Positions 42,440-53,788 are shown, counted from the stretch's first letter. The stretch is DNA of 64,000 bases from Bathynomus jamesi (GCA_023014485.1 JAJOZX010000091.1:333501-397500); one strand, 5' to 3'. Program-made: numbers and translations. Notes: generated by a model not told the origin, from the letters alone.

Positions 42440-43460
42440 ATATCTCTCCCTGACTCTTGGTCATCCTCCTTTCGGGATTTCGGTTAAACCTTTGCTCTTG
42501 CGCTAGACATATCAAAAGCTTTTGATAGAATCTGGTAAAAATCCTTAATTTCCAAACTGTCCTCCTTCGGTTTCTATCCTTCTGTCTGTGCCTTCATCTC
42601 TGATTTCCTTTCTGGCAGATCAATAGCTGCGGTTGTAGATGGCTACTGTTCTTCTCCAAAAGCTATTAATGGTGGTGTTCGTCAGGGCTCTGTCCTATCA
42701 CCCACTCTCTTCCTTTTATTTATTAATGATCTTTTAAGTCGCACTGCCTGATCTATTCACACTCATGCCGATGATTCCACCCTTCCATGATTCGCGTGAG
42801 ACGGCTGCGGTGCACCTCACCTCTGATCTTTTACTATTTCTGATTGGGACAGAGAAAACCTTGTGGTTTTCAATGCCTGAAAAACTCGATTTCTTCATCT
42901 GTCTACTCGTCACAATAGTCCACACGACTATCCCCTTACTTTCAACAATACACAACTCAATCCTTCTTCTTCTCTTAACATTCTTGGCGTTTCTTTCTCT
43001 CGTGCTCATTCTCGGAAAGATCACATACTCTCTCTCTAAACCAGCTTCTAAGAGATTAGTTGTGCTGTACCGCCTCCGCAGTTTCTTAACCCCTACTCAG
43101 TTGCTCTCTTTATACAGGGGTCTTGCCCTCCTCTGTATGGACTATGGAGTACGCTTCTCGTGTGTCCCTCCTCCTTTCAGGAGAGCACGCAGTACCAGAC
43201 TTTCGACACATTTCTATTCTTTTGCTGTCCAACTCTCTGATGCAAGAGTTAATCGGTATTCTTCACCTTTCATCTACTCAACCAGTCTAGGACAACCTTC
43301 CTCAATCCATCTTTCACCCTGTCTATGATCTCCAATCTTTCAAACGCACTGTGTCTAGGCATCTCGAAAACTTTGAATCTTGATTTTAGATTCTATGGGT
43401 GTGGGGGGGGGGGCGTTTTTGTGGGCATTCGCCCTTGGCCCCTCCTTCCTGCATAAAAAA
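42440..43460 (+). pseudogene. Non-LTR retrotransposon reverse transcriptase, decayed
   Basis: Reads DSWSSSFRDFG, stop, LALDISKAFDRIW, FYPSVCAFISDFLSGRSIAA, GGVRQGSVLSPTLFLLFIND, and HADDSTL (catalytic ADD). After several frameshifts come SKRLVVLYRLRSFLTPTQLL and LYRGLALLCMDYG. The 3' UTR has a G12 run and ends in CCTTCCTGCATAAAAAAAA at 43460. Jockey-like in its SKAFDR..LSG.S...VDG pattern; the exact clade is not assigned. 5'-truncated. Confidence 0.83.
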
Positions 43461-43593
43461 AAGCAGCGAACTAAAGATGTTGAAAACTTTTTTCGGGTCT
43501 TCACTCTGTATCAAACTCATTAAGAGATGCATAAAAGAAAGCGGTGAGAGATGTTACATTTGTTTGTGTGAGCAAAAAATAAGTTCATAACTA

Positions 43594-43821
43594 CAGGGTG
43601 GCCCATAAGTCTCAGTCGGTTATAATTAAAGCCAAAATCCTTCTAGCGGAGCTCACACTGACGTAATCGATTACTAAAGAAAGAATATTTGTCGAGATAG
43701 TTATATTTTCCACTTTGAATTATCAATAAATATTTCTAAACTTATTTTAACTTTTTACTTTGTTCGATTTTTTGGTATTTTCGCTTTAATTATAACCGGT
43801 TGGGACTTATGAGCCATCCTG
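43594..43821. mobile_element. Mariner-type MITE
   Basis: Ends CAGGGTGGCCCATAAGTCTC and the complement of CAGGATGGCTCATAAGTCCC, about 36 bp including GGTTATAATTAAAGC. TA at 43592-43593 and 43822-43823. 228 bp, no ORF. Confidence 0.92.
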
Positions 43822-44002
43822 TACACGAGTGTAAGTTGTAATAATAGTTTTAAATTTCTTTAAAATTCTAAGAAATACTTTAGGTTTAAATATTAACTTC
43901 ATTTCGTTTTGAAAGATTTAAAGGAAATTTTTAATCTTTTGGATTTGAATGCTAATGTTTTGTAGTATCTGAACTATTAAATTAATTTATTTTGGTAATA
44001 AC

Positions 44003-45904
44003 TAGGGCGGTCAAAAGTCAATAAAGTCAAATTGTTTCCTATGGGGCACTTTTCGCTGAAACGACTGAAAATGCAATAAAAACGCCTGTAGGGGGTATAT
44101 TACCAAAGTTAATAGGTCAACCAAAAGTCAACTTTTACCTGTTAGGTCAAAAAATAGCAATGAGGTAAATAAAGCCAATTTTTTTGAATAAATAATTAAA
44201 ATAACTAAAAATTGGCATCTTTTTGGTTAACTGGCAACTTCGCTGCTCGTATTTGTCTTATTCAGTTATGTCCGTTCTGGTTTTGGATGTGGTTGTGTTG
44301 TATGTATTGTGGTTACTGGTTACCATTTTTGATTTGTGATTTTTTCTGATTTGTGATTTCACTGATTTCGATTTCTTTTGATTTCAGATATTTAAAATGC
44401 CAAAAGTTGCAGTTAGTTCTATTGCTAAAGTGCGCGCTATAATTGCAAAATATCCTAATGAATTCATTTGTTCAGGAAAAAATGAGCTATACTGTCAGAT
44501 TTGTTGTGTTGTGGTCAAGCATGACAAATCCTTTTTTGTGGATAAGCATCGCTCTACCCAAAAGCACCAGCGTGGTATAGACCAAAATGTGGGAAATGAA
44601 AAGACGCAAACCCTTTTAAAGTACAAGTCTTCAGATTTTTCGGAAAAACTTGTGACTACATTTCTGTCAGCCAACATACCTCTTCATAAGTTGAGCAACC
44701 CTCATGTGAAACAATTGTTCTCTGAATTAGGTGTAGCAGTGCCTTGCGTGTCAACTTGCAGATCAATAGCAATGAAACAGGCAGAAAGCGAGTTAAGTAG
44801 AATAAAACATTTGCTAGAGGGTAAATTAGTTTTCCTAATTGTTGATGAAAGTGAAGTAAGGGGCTCAAAATATTTGAACATACTTGCTGGATCTATTGAT
44901 GTTCCCAAGAAAACATATTTAATCAGGTGCGATGTTCTTCTTGGAAATGTTAATGCACGAACTGTCATACACAAGATTGACGATACTGTAAAAGAATTCG
45001 AGATACCAAGAGAAAATTTCTGTTTACTTCTGTCTGATGCAGCTCGTTACATGGTGTCAGCTGGAGCGACACTCAAGCAACTTTTTCCAAGACTTTTCCA
45101 TGTAACGTGTCTTGCGCATCTGTTACATAATTGTGCGATGCAAATAAGAGCATTTTATAGTGATGTTGACACTTTAATTGCATGTGTCAAGGCTTCTACT
45201 CTTAAAAACAAAAGGAAGGAAGGAATTGTTTGCTGAAATAGGAACTCCTCCAGAACCGATTGTAACACGTTGGGCAAGCTGGCTGAACGCTGCTTTTTAT
45301 TATGCAGACAATTTTCCAAATGTGAAGACAATTGTGGAAAATTTTGAAGATGAAGGAATCATTGTTCAGAAGGCTAAAGAGAGTGTTGCTAATGAAAAAC
45401 TGCCAAAGCAACTAATGTCAATCAAAATGAATTATAGTTTGATTGCTAGCTTAGTGACTAGGATGGAAGCATCTGATTGCACCATTAGAGAGGCATATGA
45501 AACCATTTCTTCTATCAACCTTGGCGAAGATATGTGTTCAGTCAAACAATACATTGAAACAAGACTCAAGACAAATGGTATTTGTGAAATAATTAACCTC
45601 AGTAGACCTGAAATCTCACCAACAGTTTATGGTCAGCTTTTGCAATGTCAACCAACAACTGCCGCTGTAGAGAGATCTTTCTCCGTGTTTAATAAATTAT
45701 TAAGTAAGGATCGCAATTTTTTGCCAGAAAATGTCGGCAAATACTTCATAATTTACCACAATCGGTCAACTGATGTAGAAGAGCAAGAATAAGTAATTAA
45801 AGTATCGTTTTTATTATTGAAAGTAAAGGCAACTTTATAAGTCAATTTTTTCAATTCGTAAGGTCAACTTTCTTAATTATTTCGGTCAACTTTTGACTGC
45901 CCTA
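44003..45904 (+). mobile_element. hAT transposon, nearly intact, GGTCAA subterminal arrays
   Basis: Ends TAGGGCGGTCAAAAGTCAA and the complement of TAGGGCAGTCAAAAGTTGAC. Perfect 8-bp duplications GTAATAAC (43995-44002, 45905-45912). GGTCAA/GTCAA motifs repeat within about 170 bp of the left end and 65 bp of the right end. It carries one transposase gene. Confidence 0.94.
44397..45792 (+). pseudogene. hAT transposase with a single frameshift
   Basis: The ATG at 44397 gives MPKVAVSSIAKVRAIIAKYP, then a zinc-finger-like module (CQICCVVVKHDKSF...HRSTQKHQRG). The RNase-H-like region has LVFLIVDESEVRGSKYLNIL, LLLSDAARYM and HVTCLAHLLHNCAMQ. One frameshift near 45220 (in an A-rich run) shifts to GRKELFAEIGTPPEPIVTRW. 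The C-terminus LQCQPTTAAVERSFSVFNKL is the hAT dimerisation motif. Total about 465 residues, shorter than many hAT enzymes but with both ends present. Related copies elsewhere could supply active protein; this one needs only one frame repair to be open, so insertion was probably recent. Confidence 0.9.
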
Positions 45905-45912
45905 GTAATAAC

Positions 45913-46217
45913 TCTAAAGTATAGGAATTATACCTTTAGAAATATTATAGTATAGGTATAGAAATAAATTTTTAAAGAGGTGCAGGGTTTCTTTTAATGT
46001 GCAGCTCTACACAATCTGTGCAGGTCTGAAAAAAAAGTGCAGTTCCAATAAAAGTAGTGTGCAGTCCTAAAATATAGGTGTTTATAGTAATTATATATAA
46101 TTATATATAATTATACTATATATATATATATTAAAAATATATATACTATATATATTAGTATAAATTCTAGTTCTAAACTGCAGTTCTAAATTTTCCTTAG
46201 AAGAAGCCCTGATTCTG
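45913..46217. other. Unassigned AT-rich DNA with GTGCAG repeats
   Basis: Four GTGCAG/TGCAGT motifs at 45980-46070, then TA-rich sequence. Possibly another decayed element end. Confidence 0.45.
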
Positions 46218-46442
46218 ACAGAGCTGGGCACTTGCGTTTTTTTGCCCGTTTTTTTGCGGTACTACCGTGTTGGTCGGTACCGCGGAAAGTACCGCGGGAA
46301 ATTTGAATGCGGTAGCGGTACTGCTGTACTTTCAGCGATCCTTTGCGGTACTGCGTTATGCGGTACCGGTTTGGTAGTGCGGTAGTAGTACCGCAGCAGT
46401 ACCGCAAAAAAACGGGCAAAAAAACGCAAGTGCCCAGCTCTG
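46218..46442. mobile_element. Palindromic hAT MITE with CGGTAC motifs
   Basis: Ends CAGAGCTGGGCACTTGCGTT and its exact complement; the inverted similarity extends about 45 bp. GCGGTAC/GTACCGC motifs fill the 225-bp element. The flanking 8-mers do not match. Confidence 0.85.
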
Positions 46443-46548
46443 CCCCTGAAGAGGTGTATGGAAATACAGTGGTATCGAGAGAGAGAGAATCATGTACGCG
46501 CTTTTCTTTTAATTTTCTTTTTGGATTATTATTAATGTCACATATATG

Positions 46549-47071
46549 CAAAGGTGGGCAGGACCGAGTTCCAAAAGGACCGAACTCCAGGAACTCGGTC
46601 CTTTTTAAGGACCGTGAGCGGGAAAGTCGGTCCACTTCTCAGTGAGGACCGAAATGAGGAGCGACGGTCCATTTTTAAGCAATTCCGGACGGTCTTTTTT
46701 TAGTGATTTTAGTGTGTTTAGTGATTATTTGAAGTTCTAAAGAAGATGGATCGTTTCCTCCAGAAGACTCAGAAAGAGACTGAGACTGAACTGAAACTTG
46801 TTTCAACACCTGGAGGAGACGAAGAATCTACTGATGTTAGTGCTTCAACTTCAAGTCAAGCAACTGGAGCTCCTAGCGGAAGAACTGAACCCGGCAATCC
46901 CGGCAATTTTTAATTTTAATCAAATTTTTCACTTATATTATATATAAGGACCGAGGACCGAGTCGTTCCTAGGTCCTATCTTCAGAAAGGACCGGGACCG
47001 TCCGTCCAGTTTGAGGCAAGGACCGGGACCGGGACCGTCGGTCCTTTTTGAGGCCCGGGTGTCCACTTTTG
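46549..47071 (+). mobile_element. hAT element, internally deleted, GGACCG arrays
   Basis: Ends CAAAGGTGGGCA and the complement of CAAAAGTGGACA. Perfect 8-bp duplications CATATATG (46541-46548, 47072-47079). GGACCG/CGGTCC motifs repeat across about 150 bp at each end. Confidence 0.93.
46746..46913 (+). pseudogene. First ~45 codons of a hAT transposase
   Basis: The ATG at 46746 opens a 55-codon frame, MDRFLQKTQKETETELKLVS and on to a stop at 46911. The MDRFL-type opening and Ser/Thr-rich continuation match the start of hAT transposases before the zinc finger. The rest is deleted and the frame ends within 10 residues of the apparent deletion. A fossil of the parent gene's start. Confidence 0.55.
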
Positions 47072-47244
47072 CATATATGCCTTGTAGTGGGTCACAGGTC
47101 ACTAATTCGGACAAACCGTAATGTAATCCAACCTAACCTAATATCCAAAACAAGCATTAACAGTACCCTAATCGGGCACTGATTGTGACCTAGCAGAGTC
47201 GAGGTGGTCGAATAACTGAGCTGAAATGCGTGTATACCTTATAC

Positions 47245-47456
47245 CAGGGATTCTCAATTTTTTTCTTCTTCTGTACCCCTTGAATTCTTTCACGGGATTT
47301 TCTGGATTTTCGAGAGAGATAGACGATTTTTATTTTCTTTACGACCATGTGACTCGTGGCTGTTTGTTAATTGTATTTAAAATTAAAAGGGTTATATTTT
47401 CAGGACCCCTTCGCGTACCCTTGGGGGTACGCCGTACCCCAATTTGAGAACCACTG
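47245..47456. mobile_element. hAT MITE
   Basis: Ends CAGGGATTCTCAA and the complement of CAGTGGTTCTCAAATTGGGG. Perfect 8-bp duplications CCTTATAC (47237-47244, 47457-47464). 212 bp. Related by its GGTTCTCA ends and GGGGGTA motifs to 53952-54176. Confidence 0.93.
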
Positions 47457-47600
47457 CCTTATACAATACGTTATTACGACATATGATCGACTTGACATTC
47501 TGGTGACAATTATATTGTGGGTTAGGTTAAGTTAGCGTAGGTTAGGTTACGTTAAATTAATATTTTAGAGTGTCGATGTTATGGTCTTGTCGATCCGATG

Positions 47601-47730
47601 GGCTACGTTGTAGCCAAAACACCCCTTCCCGTTGGTCAGTGAAGTTGGTCTGCGTCCAGAGCCGTAGGTCCAATCCGTCATATGACCTTAGATGTTGCGA
47701 AGGGATTAAACAACCCAATCATTACACTGT
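47601..47730 (+). mobile_element. 5S-rRNA/tRNA composite SINE, copy 3 (internally deleted)
   Basis: Start GGCTACGTTGTAGCC, then CAGTGAAGTTGGTCTG, then directly the tail GTAGGTCCAATCCGTCATAT, GACCTTAG, and AACCCAATCATTACA. The box C and T-arm parts are lost. Confidence 0.68.
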
Positions 47731-48002
47731 CGTTCTGATGGAGATGGGTTCAAAGAAGGGTCAAGAAGAGGGATAGGGAAGAGAGAGCGAGGAAAGAGGA
47801 GTGATAAGATGCCCGGGCTCAAGCAGACGTGCTTACTTGTGAAAGTAATATCTCGTACACGGGTTTGGGGTTTCGAATTCCAGGGTCTACTAACCCCCAA
47901 AATAGGACAGTAGAACCCTTAAAAAAAGTGACAACAGATGCCAACAATAAAACGCCAACACCTCTCGCAGGACGGAAGAGAGTATTTCTCTATCCTTTCG
48001 AC

Positions 48003-48430
48003 ACCAGCGTGGCCAGGGGGGTGGGGGTCACTGGGTCCACGGCCTCCCCCAATCCCATATAATTTATTGTAACTATTCGTATATAAATACGAATGTAAAT
48101 AATTAGAATATTTATTATATAAATAAATAAATAAATATAACTAATGCAAGGTGCTCAGTCCGTTAATAATTTCAATTCTTGTCTCCATGAATTATTCCAT
48201 TTTTCCTTCATAATTTCTTGGTTTCATCTCATGTATTACGTTTTATTTATATATATTATATATATATATATATAATATATATATATATATATTATTGTAT
48301 GTATTATGTGCATATGTCATCAATCAATCTTAAATAAACCTTAACTGGACTGAATTAATGTTATTTTAATCTGATGGCCCTGGCCTCCCGGCCCCCCCCA
48401 CAATAAAAAATCCTGGCTACGTCCATGACT
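48003..48430. mobile_element. Possible degenerate MITE
   Basis: Left CAGCGTGGCCAGGGGGGTGG and right CCTGGCTACGTCCATG are partly inverted, with C/G-rich runs inside. The match is weak. A short (TA)n lies at 48250-48290. Confidence 0.35.
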
Positions 48431-48567
48431 CTCGATGAGGTTACACAAGTCTAATCATCCATTTATAAGTAGGTCACACCAGTTTCGTATCTTTGGCTTC
48501 TAACGAAAACTTAAAAAATGAGTAAATATGTAATGAAAATTATTTAAAATAATTTTAAATGAATTTT

Positions 48568-49477
48568 TATTTACTGTATTTCGGTATGACCTCTCACTGT
48601 CTCATTTTGGTTCTTTTCAGTCTGGCGTACCGCGGATTTTCGAACTGAAAATTTGTATACTAATAAAGTTTTATAATCTAATAAAGAAAATTACATTATT
48701 TTCCTGGAGAAATATGCGCAACATACGAAAAAATTTGCATTTATATGCGCGCTAGTTTGCATGGCGCATGACCGTTATCTAGTTTACACCTCTCATGACG
48801 CCAGGATATGTGGTTGCTGTGCGGCCCCCGGTTAATTGAATGTCCGGTTAGTTAATTGAATGGTCGGTTAGGTCAACTGTACGCCTTTGACGATTGGTTA
48901 GGTTAAGTCGTGATATTTTCGTTAAAACTAACGAAAATATCATGCTTAACCTAACCAATCTTCAAGGGCGTACAGTTGCCCTAACCTGGCATTCAATTGA
49001 CCGGGGGCAACTCACAAGTAGATAGACCACAGCACTGCATTATCACACGCTCACACTACAACAATAATATTCAGACTAAACTCGGTTTAAGCAGGCAACA
49101 AATAAACATTAATAACAACAACAAAAATTACTGTTTATGCGAGTTCGCATGGAGGTATGCTATTGAAGATTTATTTATTAAAATATTATTAAATATTGCA
49201 AAGTTTAATAAATAAAGGATATTATCCGCGTTTTATTTTGTAAAACCCATTACATAACACTACATAATTTAGATAACGGTCATGCGCCATGCAAACTAGC
49301 GCGCATATAAATGCAATTTTTTTCGTATGTTGCGTATATTTCTCCAAGAAAATAATGTCATTTTCGTTATTAGAATATAAAACTTTATTAGTATACAAAT
49401 TTTCAGTTCGAAAATCCGCGGTACACCAAACTGAATGGATCCCTCATTTTAAACTATAGCTATACAGTAAATTATTT
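48568..49477. mobile_element. Fold-back element with ~210-bp arms
   Basis: 48568-48782 and 49267-49477 are inverted copies with small indels. Shared blocks include CCGCGGATTTTCGAACTGAA, GTATACTAATAAAG, GCGCGCTAGTTTGCATGGCG (or related) and CATGACCGTTATCTA. The spacer holds the separate palindrome 48824-49008 and about 250 bp of unassigned sequence. No transposase. Confidence 0.82.
48824..49008. mobile_element. Palindromic repeat (AACGAAAATATCA family), inside-out arrangement
   Basis: Arms GCCCCCGGTTAATTGAATG / complement GCCCCCGGTCAATTGAATG close on AACGAAAATATCA at the centre (TAACG near 48920). The same core occurs at 4110, 13936, 62537, 62873 and 63965, where it is placed the other way round within the arms. 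Confidence 0.8.
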
Positions 49478-49834
49478 TAATGTTAGACGATGTAGAAACG
49501 TAATGTAGAACCTAATTTATCACTGCACAGATTTTCAATTTATCACTGCACAAATTGAAAATATTACTACGCGAATTGGTTATCACTGCACACTAAAATT
49601 AGGTGTGGTACAGACGTTCCGTTGAAAGGCAATTTCAATGATACTTTAATACCTTAATTTAACCTAAGCCTAATACATTCAAGCCTAACTTAACCTAACC
49701 CTAAAACACATTTGGCGATAGAATGTCTCATCAACAAGATGTCGTTAGCACAGGACTATAAACTTGATATCTAAAGCGCTTCTAAACAACGGATATTTGA
49801 AGTTTTCCTCTACATTTGGTAGGCAAATACGCAG

Positions 49835-49839
<5 letters not shown>

Positions 49840-49892
<53 letters not shown>

Positions 49893-49967
49893 GGGTAATT
49901 CAAAATGTCATGCTTTATAAACTTGTATACAATAAATATCTATGAGGTAGGGCTTCTGAATCACCGT

Positions 49968-50017
<50 letters not shown>

Positions 50018-50042
50018 ATATATATATAATATTATATATACT
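49840..50042. repeat. Complex (TA)n tracts with small spacers
   Basis: Three TA blocks. The spacer at 49893-49966 may be a ~70-bp TA-flanked micro-MITE (GGGTAATTCAAAATG / GCTTCTGAATCACC). Confidence 0.85.
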
Positions 50043-50245
50043 AAAGCAAAACTTAGTAGCAGTAACGAACAGAAGTGGTTGGATTTAAAATTTCCGAGAG
50101 ATGGACTCCCCTCCTGATTAATGGTAAAACTTTGGTCTTTCGTTAGTTGTTTCCGTCGTTTTTTCGATTCAGTAAATCGTATGGAGTGTAAATTAGGCCA
50201 TTTTTAATCGGTATGAATCAGGAAACACACACACACACAAGTATG

Positions 50246-50285
<40 letters not shown>

Positions 50286-51012
50286 GTGTGTGTGTGTGAA
50301 TGGGGGTATATACCAGGTGTCCCCAAAGATTGGCCCTATTTCTAAATAAATGTTCTGATCTAAAAGAGAAAAAGGAATCTAGAGACAAAAACAACGCAAT
50401 AGGTACTGGTACGTAAAACAAGAGTCTATGAACTGTAATTAAACATGTTCAGTGTAAGCGCCTTTTTTTTCTAACAATATTCAATATTACACACACACAT
50501 GTTTGACATAGTTTTTTGGAAATACTGTAGCCCAGCTGGGATGATGTTGATTATCTCAGGTTCATTACCTTCATTCAGGTCTTCAAGTGATTTGGGTTTG
50601 GTACAATACGTCCTTTCTTTTATGTAACGCCACAAAAAACAGTCGGGGGTGTAAGGTCAGGTGAGTATAGGGAGGTCATTCCACTGGCTCATGAAAGGAG
50701 ATTAGTTTCCTGGAAAAATGCTTCCTCAAGAAGTTGCGAGTTTCACAAAGTGTGTGGATGTGCTCCATCCTGCTAAAACCACTGTGAATCTGTGGTAATG
50801 CAGTTATTTCATTTGCGGGACAAACTAATTAGTTGTGTTATAAATCTTGTAACATTTTCCAGTTTCATTTTCAAAGAAGTAGGGACCTACTACACCATAC
50901 CACCCAACAGCGGCCCAAATGTTGAGTTTAGCAACACTACGTGGAAGCTCTATTGGAGCGACAACATGACTTTTCCATATGATAATAAAAACCCACTCTA
51001 ATATTTTTAGAA

Positions 51013-52996
51013 TTGATAAAACTCTGTGTCACCAATAATGCCTTCTCCTTCGGTGAAGAATTTTATTCGCAACGTTTTGGTATGGGAATGGGGTCCCCTT
51101 TATCCCCAATACTGAGTACATTATACATGGAATATTATGAGTCGGAATTGTTGCAAACAATATGTCCCAGGAATCTAATTTGGTTTCGTTATGTAGATGA
51201 TATTTTCTCATTTTGGCCTGACCACTGGAACAACTTTGACACTTTCTTTCAGTCATTAAATAATCTTGTTCCCTCTATTAAATTTAAATATGAATATGGT
51301 CATTAACGAAAGCGGAAAGCCCAATTTCACGGTCTATAGAAAACCTACTCATTGTAATTCGTACATTCATTATTTTTCATATCATGATGAAGGAAGAAAT
51401 AATTGAGCTTTTAACCCCATGTTTCTAAGAGCACTCAGGATTTGTAGCCCACATTTGCTGGACCCGGAAAATTCAAAGATTTGGAACATTTTTAAGGATT
51501 TAAAATATCCTGAGTGGTTTATCAGAAAGGCGTATTTTAAAGCCAGAAAATCTTTTTATTTGCCCCTCGGGAACCTTCAGTTAACCAAAAACAATATGTG
51601 AGTTTGCCTTACATTGCCGGCTTAGAAAGAGTAAAACCGTTGACGAAAGATTTTAAGTTGGCTTTGGCGTTCAAATATTCGTCTACCGTGAGAAGTAAAT
51701 TGGTTAGGAATAACGTTGCAAAACAGGAACAAGCCTGTGTCTACAGCATTCCCTGTAAAAGTTGTGATTTAGTATACGTAGGAGAAACTGGAAGAAATAT
51801 TAAAACCCGTATTAAAGAACACAAATATGCCTTCAGAAGTCGTAATACTAATAATGCCATTTTTTTTATCACGCCAGCTAAAATAATCATGCTATAGATT
51901 GGGAATCAAGTAAGGGTTCTAGGTAAATTCCACCGCGGAAAATTCCAACACGGTAAATTCCACCAGGTAAATTCCACCAAAGTAAATTCCACCAAAGTAA
52001 ATTCCACCAATGGTAAATTCCACCAATGGTAAATTCCACCAATGGTAAATTCCACCAATGGTAAATTCCACCAATGGTAAATTCCACCAATGGTAAATTC
52101 CACCAATGGTAAATTCCACCAAAGTAAATTCCACCAGGTAAATTCCACCAAATTATTTAAAATAAAATATGATTTAAATAAGTAAAATGTAAATATTTTA
52201 TTCGGACCTTTTCCAGTTTGTGTACCGTTTTTCATACAACCTAACCAATGCAACCTAACCTAACCAATCGTCAATATGTGGTGGCCCCCTGTTAATACGT
52301 AAGTACCCAATTAAGTATTTGTATGAATAGATTTCGACCGTTATTTTTCTGTCCGGTTAAGTTAATATAACTATAAAAAATAATTTATAATATTCAACTT
52401 TGAATATATCTATAAAATATGTCTATAAAAAAAAATCTATAAAATATAACTATAAAAAATATATCTATAAAATATAACTATAAAAAATAACTATAAAAAA
52501 TAATTTATAATAATAATTTAGTCAAATAAAAGTTGGCAAATGGCAACCCTGCATGGTGAGTCTACATTTGACCTTGATTTCTTTTATTATTTAATTTCAA
52601 CTTTGAACCCTTAGACCATGGCTATGTTTTTTTATATATGTAATATTGTAATATTCGTTGTATTCTTCTATTTGTACCCATATGAATAAAATATTTACAT
52701 TTTACTTATTTAAATCATATTTTATTTTAAATAATTTGGGGTGGAATTTACCTGGTGGAATTTACCATTGGTGAAATTTACCTGGTGGAATTTACTTTGG
52801 TGGAATTTACCATTGGTGGAATTTACCTGGTGGAATTTACCGTGGTGGAATTTTCCGCGGTGGAGGCCACCCAAGTAAGGTACTTTACAAATGTAATAAT
52901 TGTCAAAAGAAAAATAATAGAATCCGTATGTATAGAACAAGAAGATAATTTTAATTTGTGCGAAGGTACTTATAAGTTGGACCCTTTAATGAGATT
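51013..52996 (+). pseudogene. Penelope-type RT / GIY-YIG protein, broken
   Basis: A reverse transcriptase with a GIY-YIG nuclease, the combination typical of Penelope elements. RT: YSQRFGMGMGSPLSPILSTL, then WFRYVDDIFSFWP with the catalytic VDD. Frameshifts near 51303, 51404 and 51600 follow, with RKPTHCNSYIH and YPEWFIRKAYFKARKSFYLP. GIY-YIG: SIPCKSCDLVYVGETGRNIK (YVGETGR, then TRIKEH) and AIDWESSK. The foldback-like element intervenes at 51916. The frame resumes at about 52881 and reads VKRKIIESVCIEQEDNFNLC. The N-terminal half of the RT is missing (5' truncation). Confidence 0.88.
51916..52871. mobile_element. Foldback-like element with tandem-repeat inverted arms
   Basis: 956 bp, flanked by perfect 9-bp duplications CAAGTAAGG (51907-51915, 52872-52880). 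The left arm (51916 to about 52203) has about 14 copies of a 12-16-bp unit (GTAAATTCCACCAATG and shorter forms), then a unique inner part (TTATTTAAAATAAAATATGA...). The right arm (about 52680-52871) is the inverse with about 8 units. The ~480-bp centre has no ORF. Tandem-repeat arms plus a 9-bp duplication match Drosophila FB elements (MULE superfamily). The Val-Glu-Phe-Thr frames on the minus strand are repeat artefacts. Confidence 0.88.
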
Positions 52997-53788
52997 CTTG
53001 GTCAAAAAATCCCTTACAGAGTCGGGGGAACGGGTTCTAACCTAAGTGTGAATTTCTTAAAGGTCTCTGGATTGTTTCCTTACTCGCTTTTGGTTCATTC
53101 GTTTTTTTTTTTCGGTAAAATGTAAATGGAATAATAAATGTAAATGTAATAATAGAAGTAATAAATGTGGAAATAAATATAAATGCAATAAATGTAATAA
53201 TAAAGGTAATAAAATAAATGTAATAATTAGTGTAAAGGTAATAATAATAAATGTTAAAAAATGTAAATGCAATAATAAATTCAGTAATTATGTCAAAATA
53301 ATAGAATCTGCATGTATAGAACAAGAAGATAGTTTTAATTTGTGCGAATGTACTTATAAGCGGGACCCTTTAATAAAAATGCCCTTCTGGGGTTGGGGGA
53401 ACGGGATCTAGCCTAGGTGCGAATTTCTTAATGGTCTCTGGATTGTTTCCTTCTCGCCTTTTTCATTCGTTTTTCGGTTTATAATTTCTGTATAATAAAC
53501 AACAATGTAATAATAAATTTATAATTTCTGTAATAAATAATAATGCAATATTAAATGTAATAAATTTAATAATAAATGTAATAATTATGTAAAAAAAAAG
53601 TAATAGAATCTGTATGTATAGAACAAGAAGATAGTTTTAAATTTGTGCGAATGTACTTATAAGCGGGTCCCCTTAATAAAAATGCCCTTCCAGTGTCGGA
53701 AGAACGGGATCTAACCTAGGTGCGAATTTCTTAATGGTCCCTGGACTGTTTTCCCTCTTGTTTTTGGTTCATTCGTTTTTCTGTATCC
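52872..53788 (+). repeat. Three tandem copies of the Penelope-like 3' region
   Basis: Three copies begin near 52905, 53296 and 53598. Each has TAGAATC.GTATGTATAGAAC, AAGAAGATA, TTTAATTTGTGCGAA, TACTTATAAG, and a GGAACGGG, GCGAATTTCTTAA ending. AT-rich spacers (AATGTAATAATAAA-like) separate them. Only the first still codes in frame. Confidence 0.85.

Noticed and set aside
42765..43328. 187-codon ORF as a separate membrane-protein gene
   Set aside because: Its hydrophobic first part is an out-of-frame translation of the LINE reverse transcriptase; the later part (SKRLVVLYRLRSF) is the LINE itself.
44702..44974. Minus-strand ORFs over the hAT gene
   Set aside because: Antisense shadows of the plus-strand transposase.
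51887..52253. Minus-strand ORFs of 67-115 codons rich in Val-Glu-Phe-Thr and Gly-Gly-Ile-Tyr
   Set aside because: Translations of the foldback-like arm repeats in three frames.
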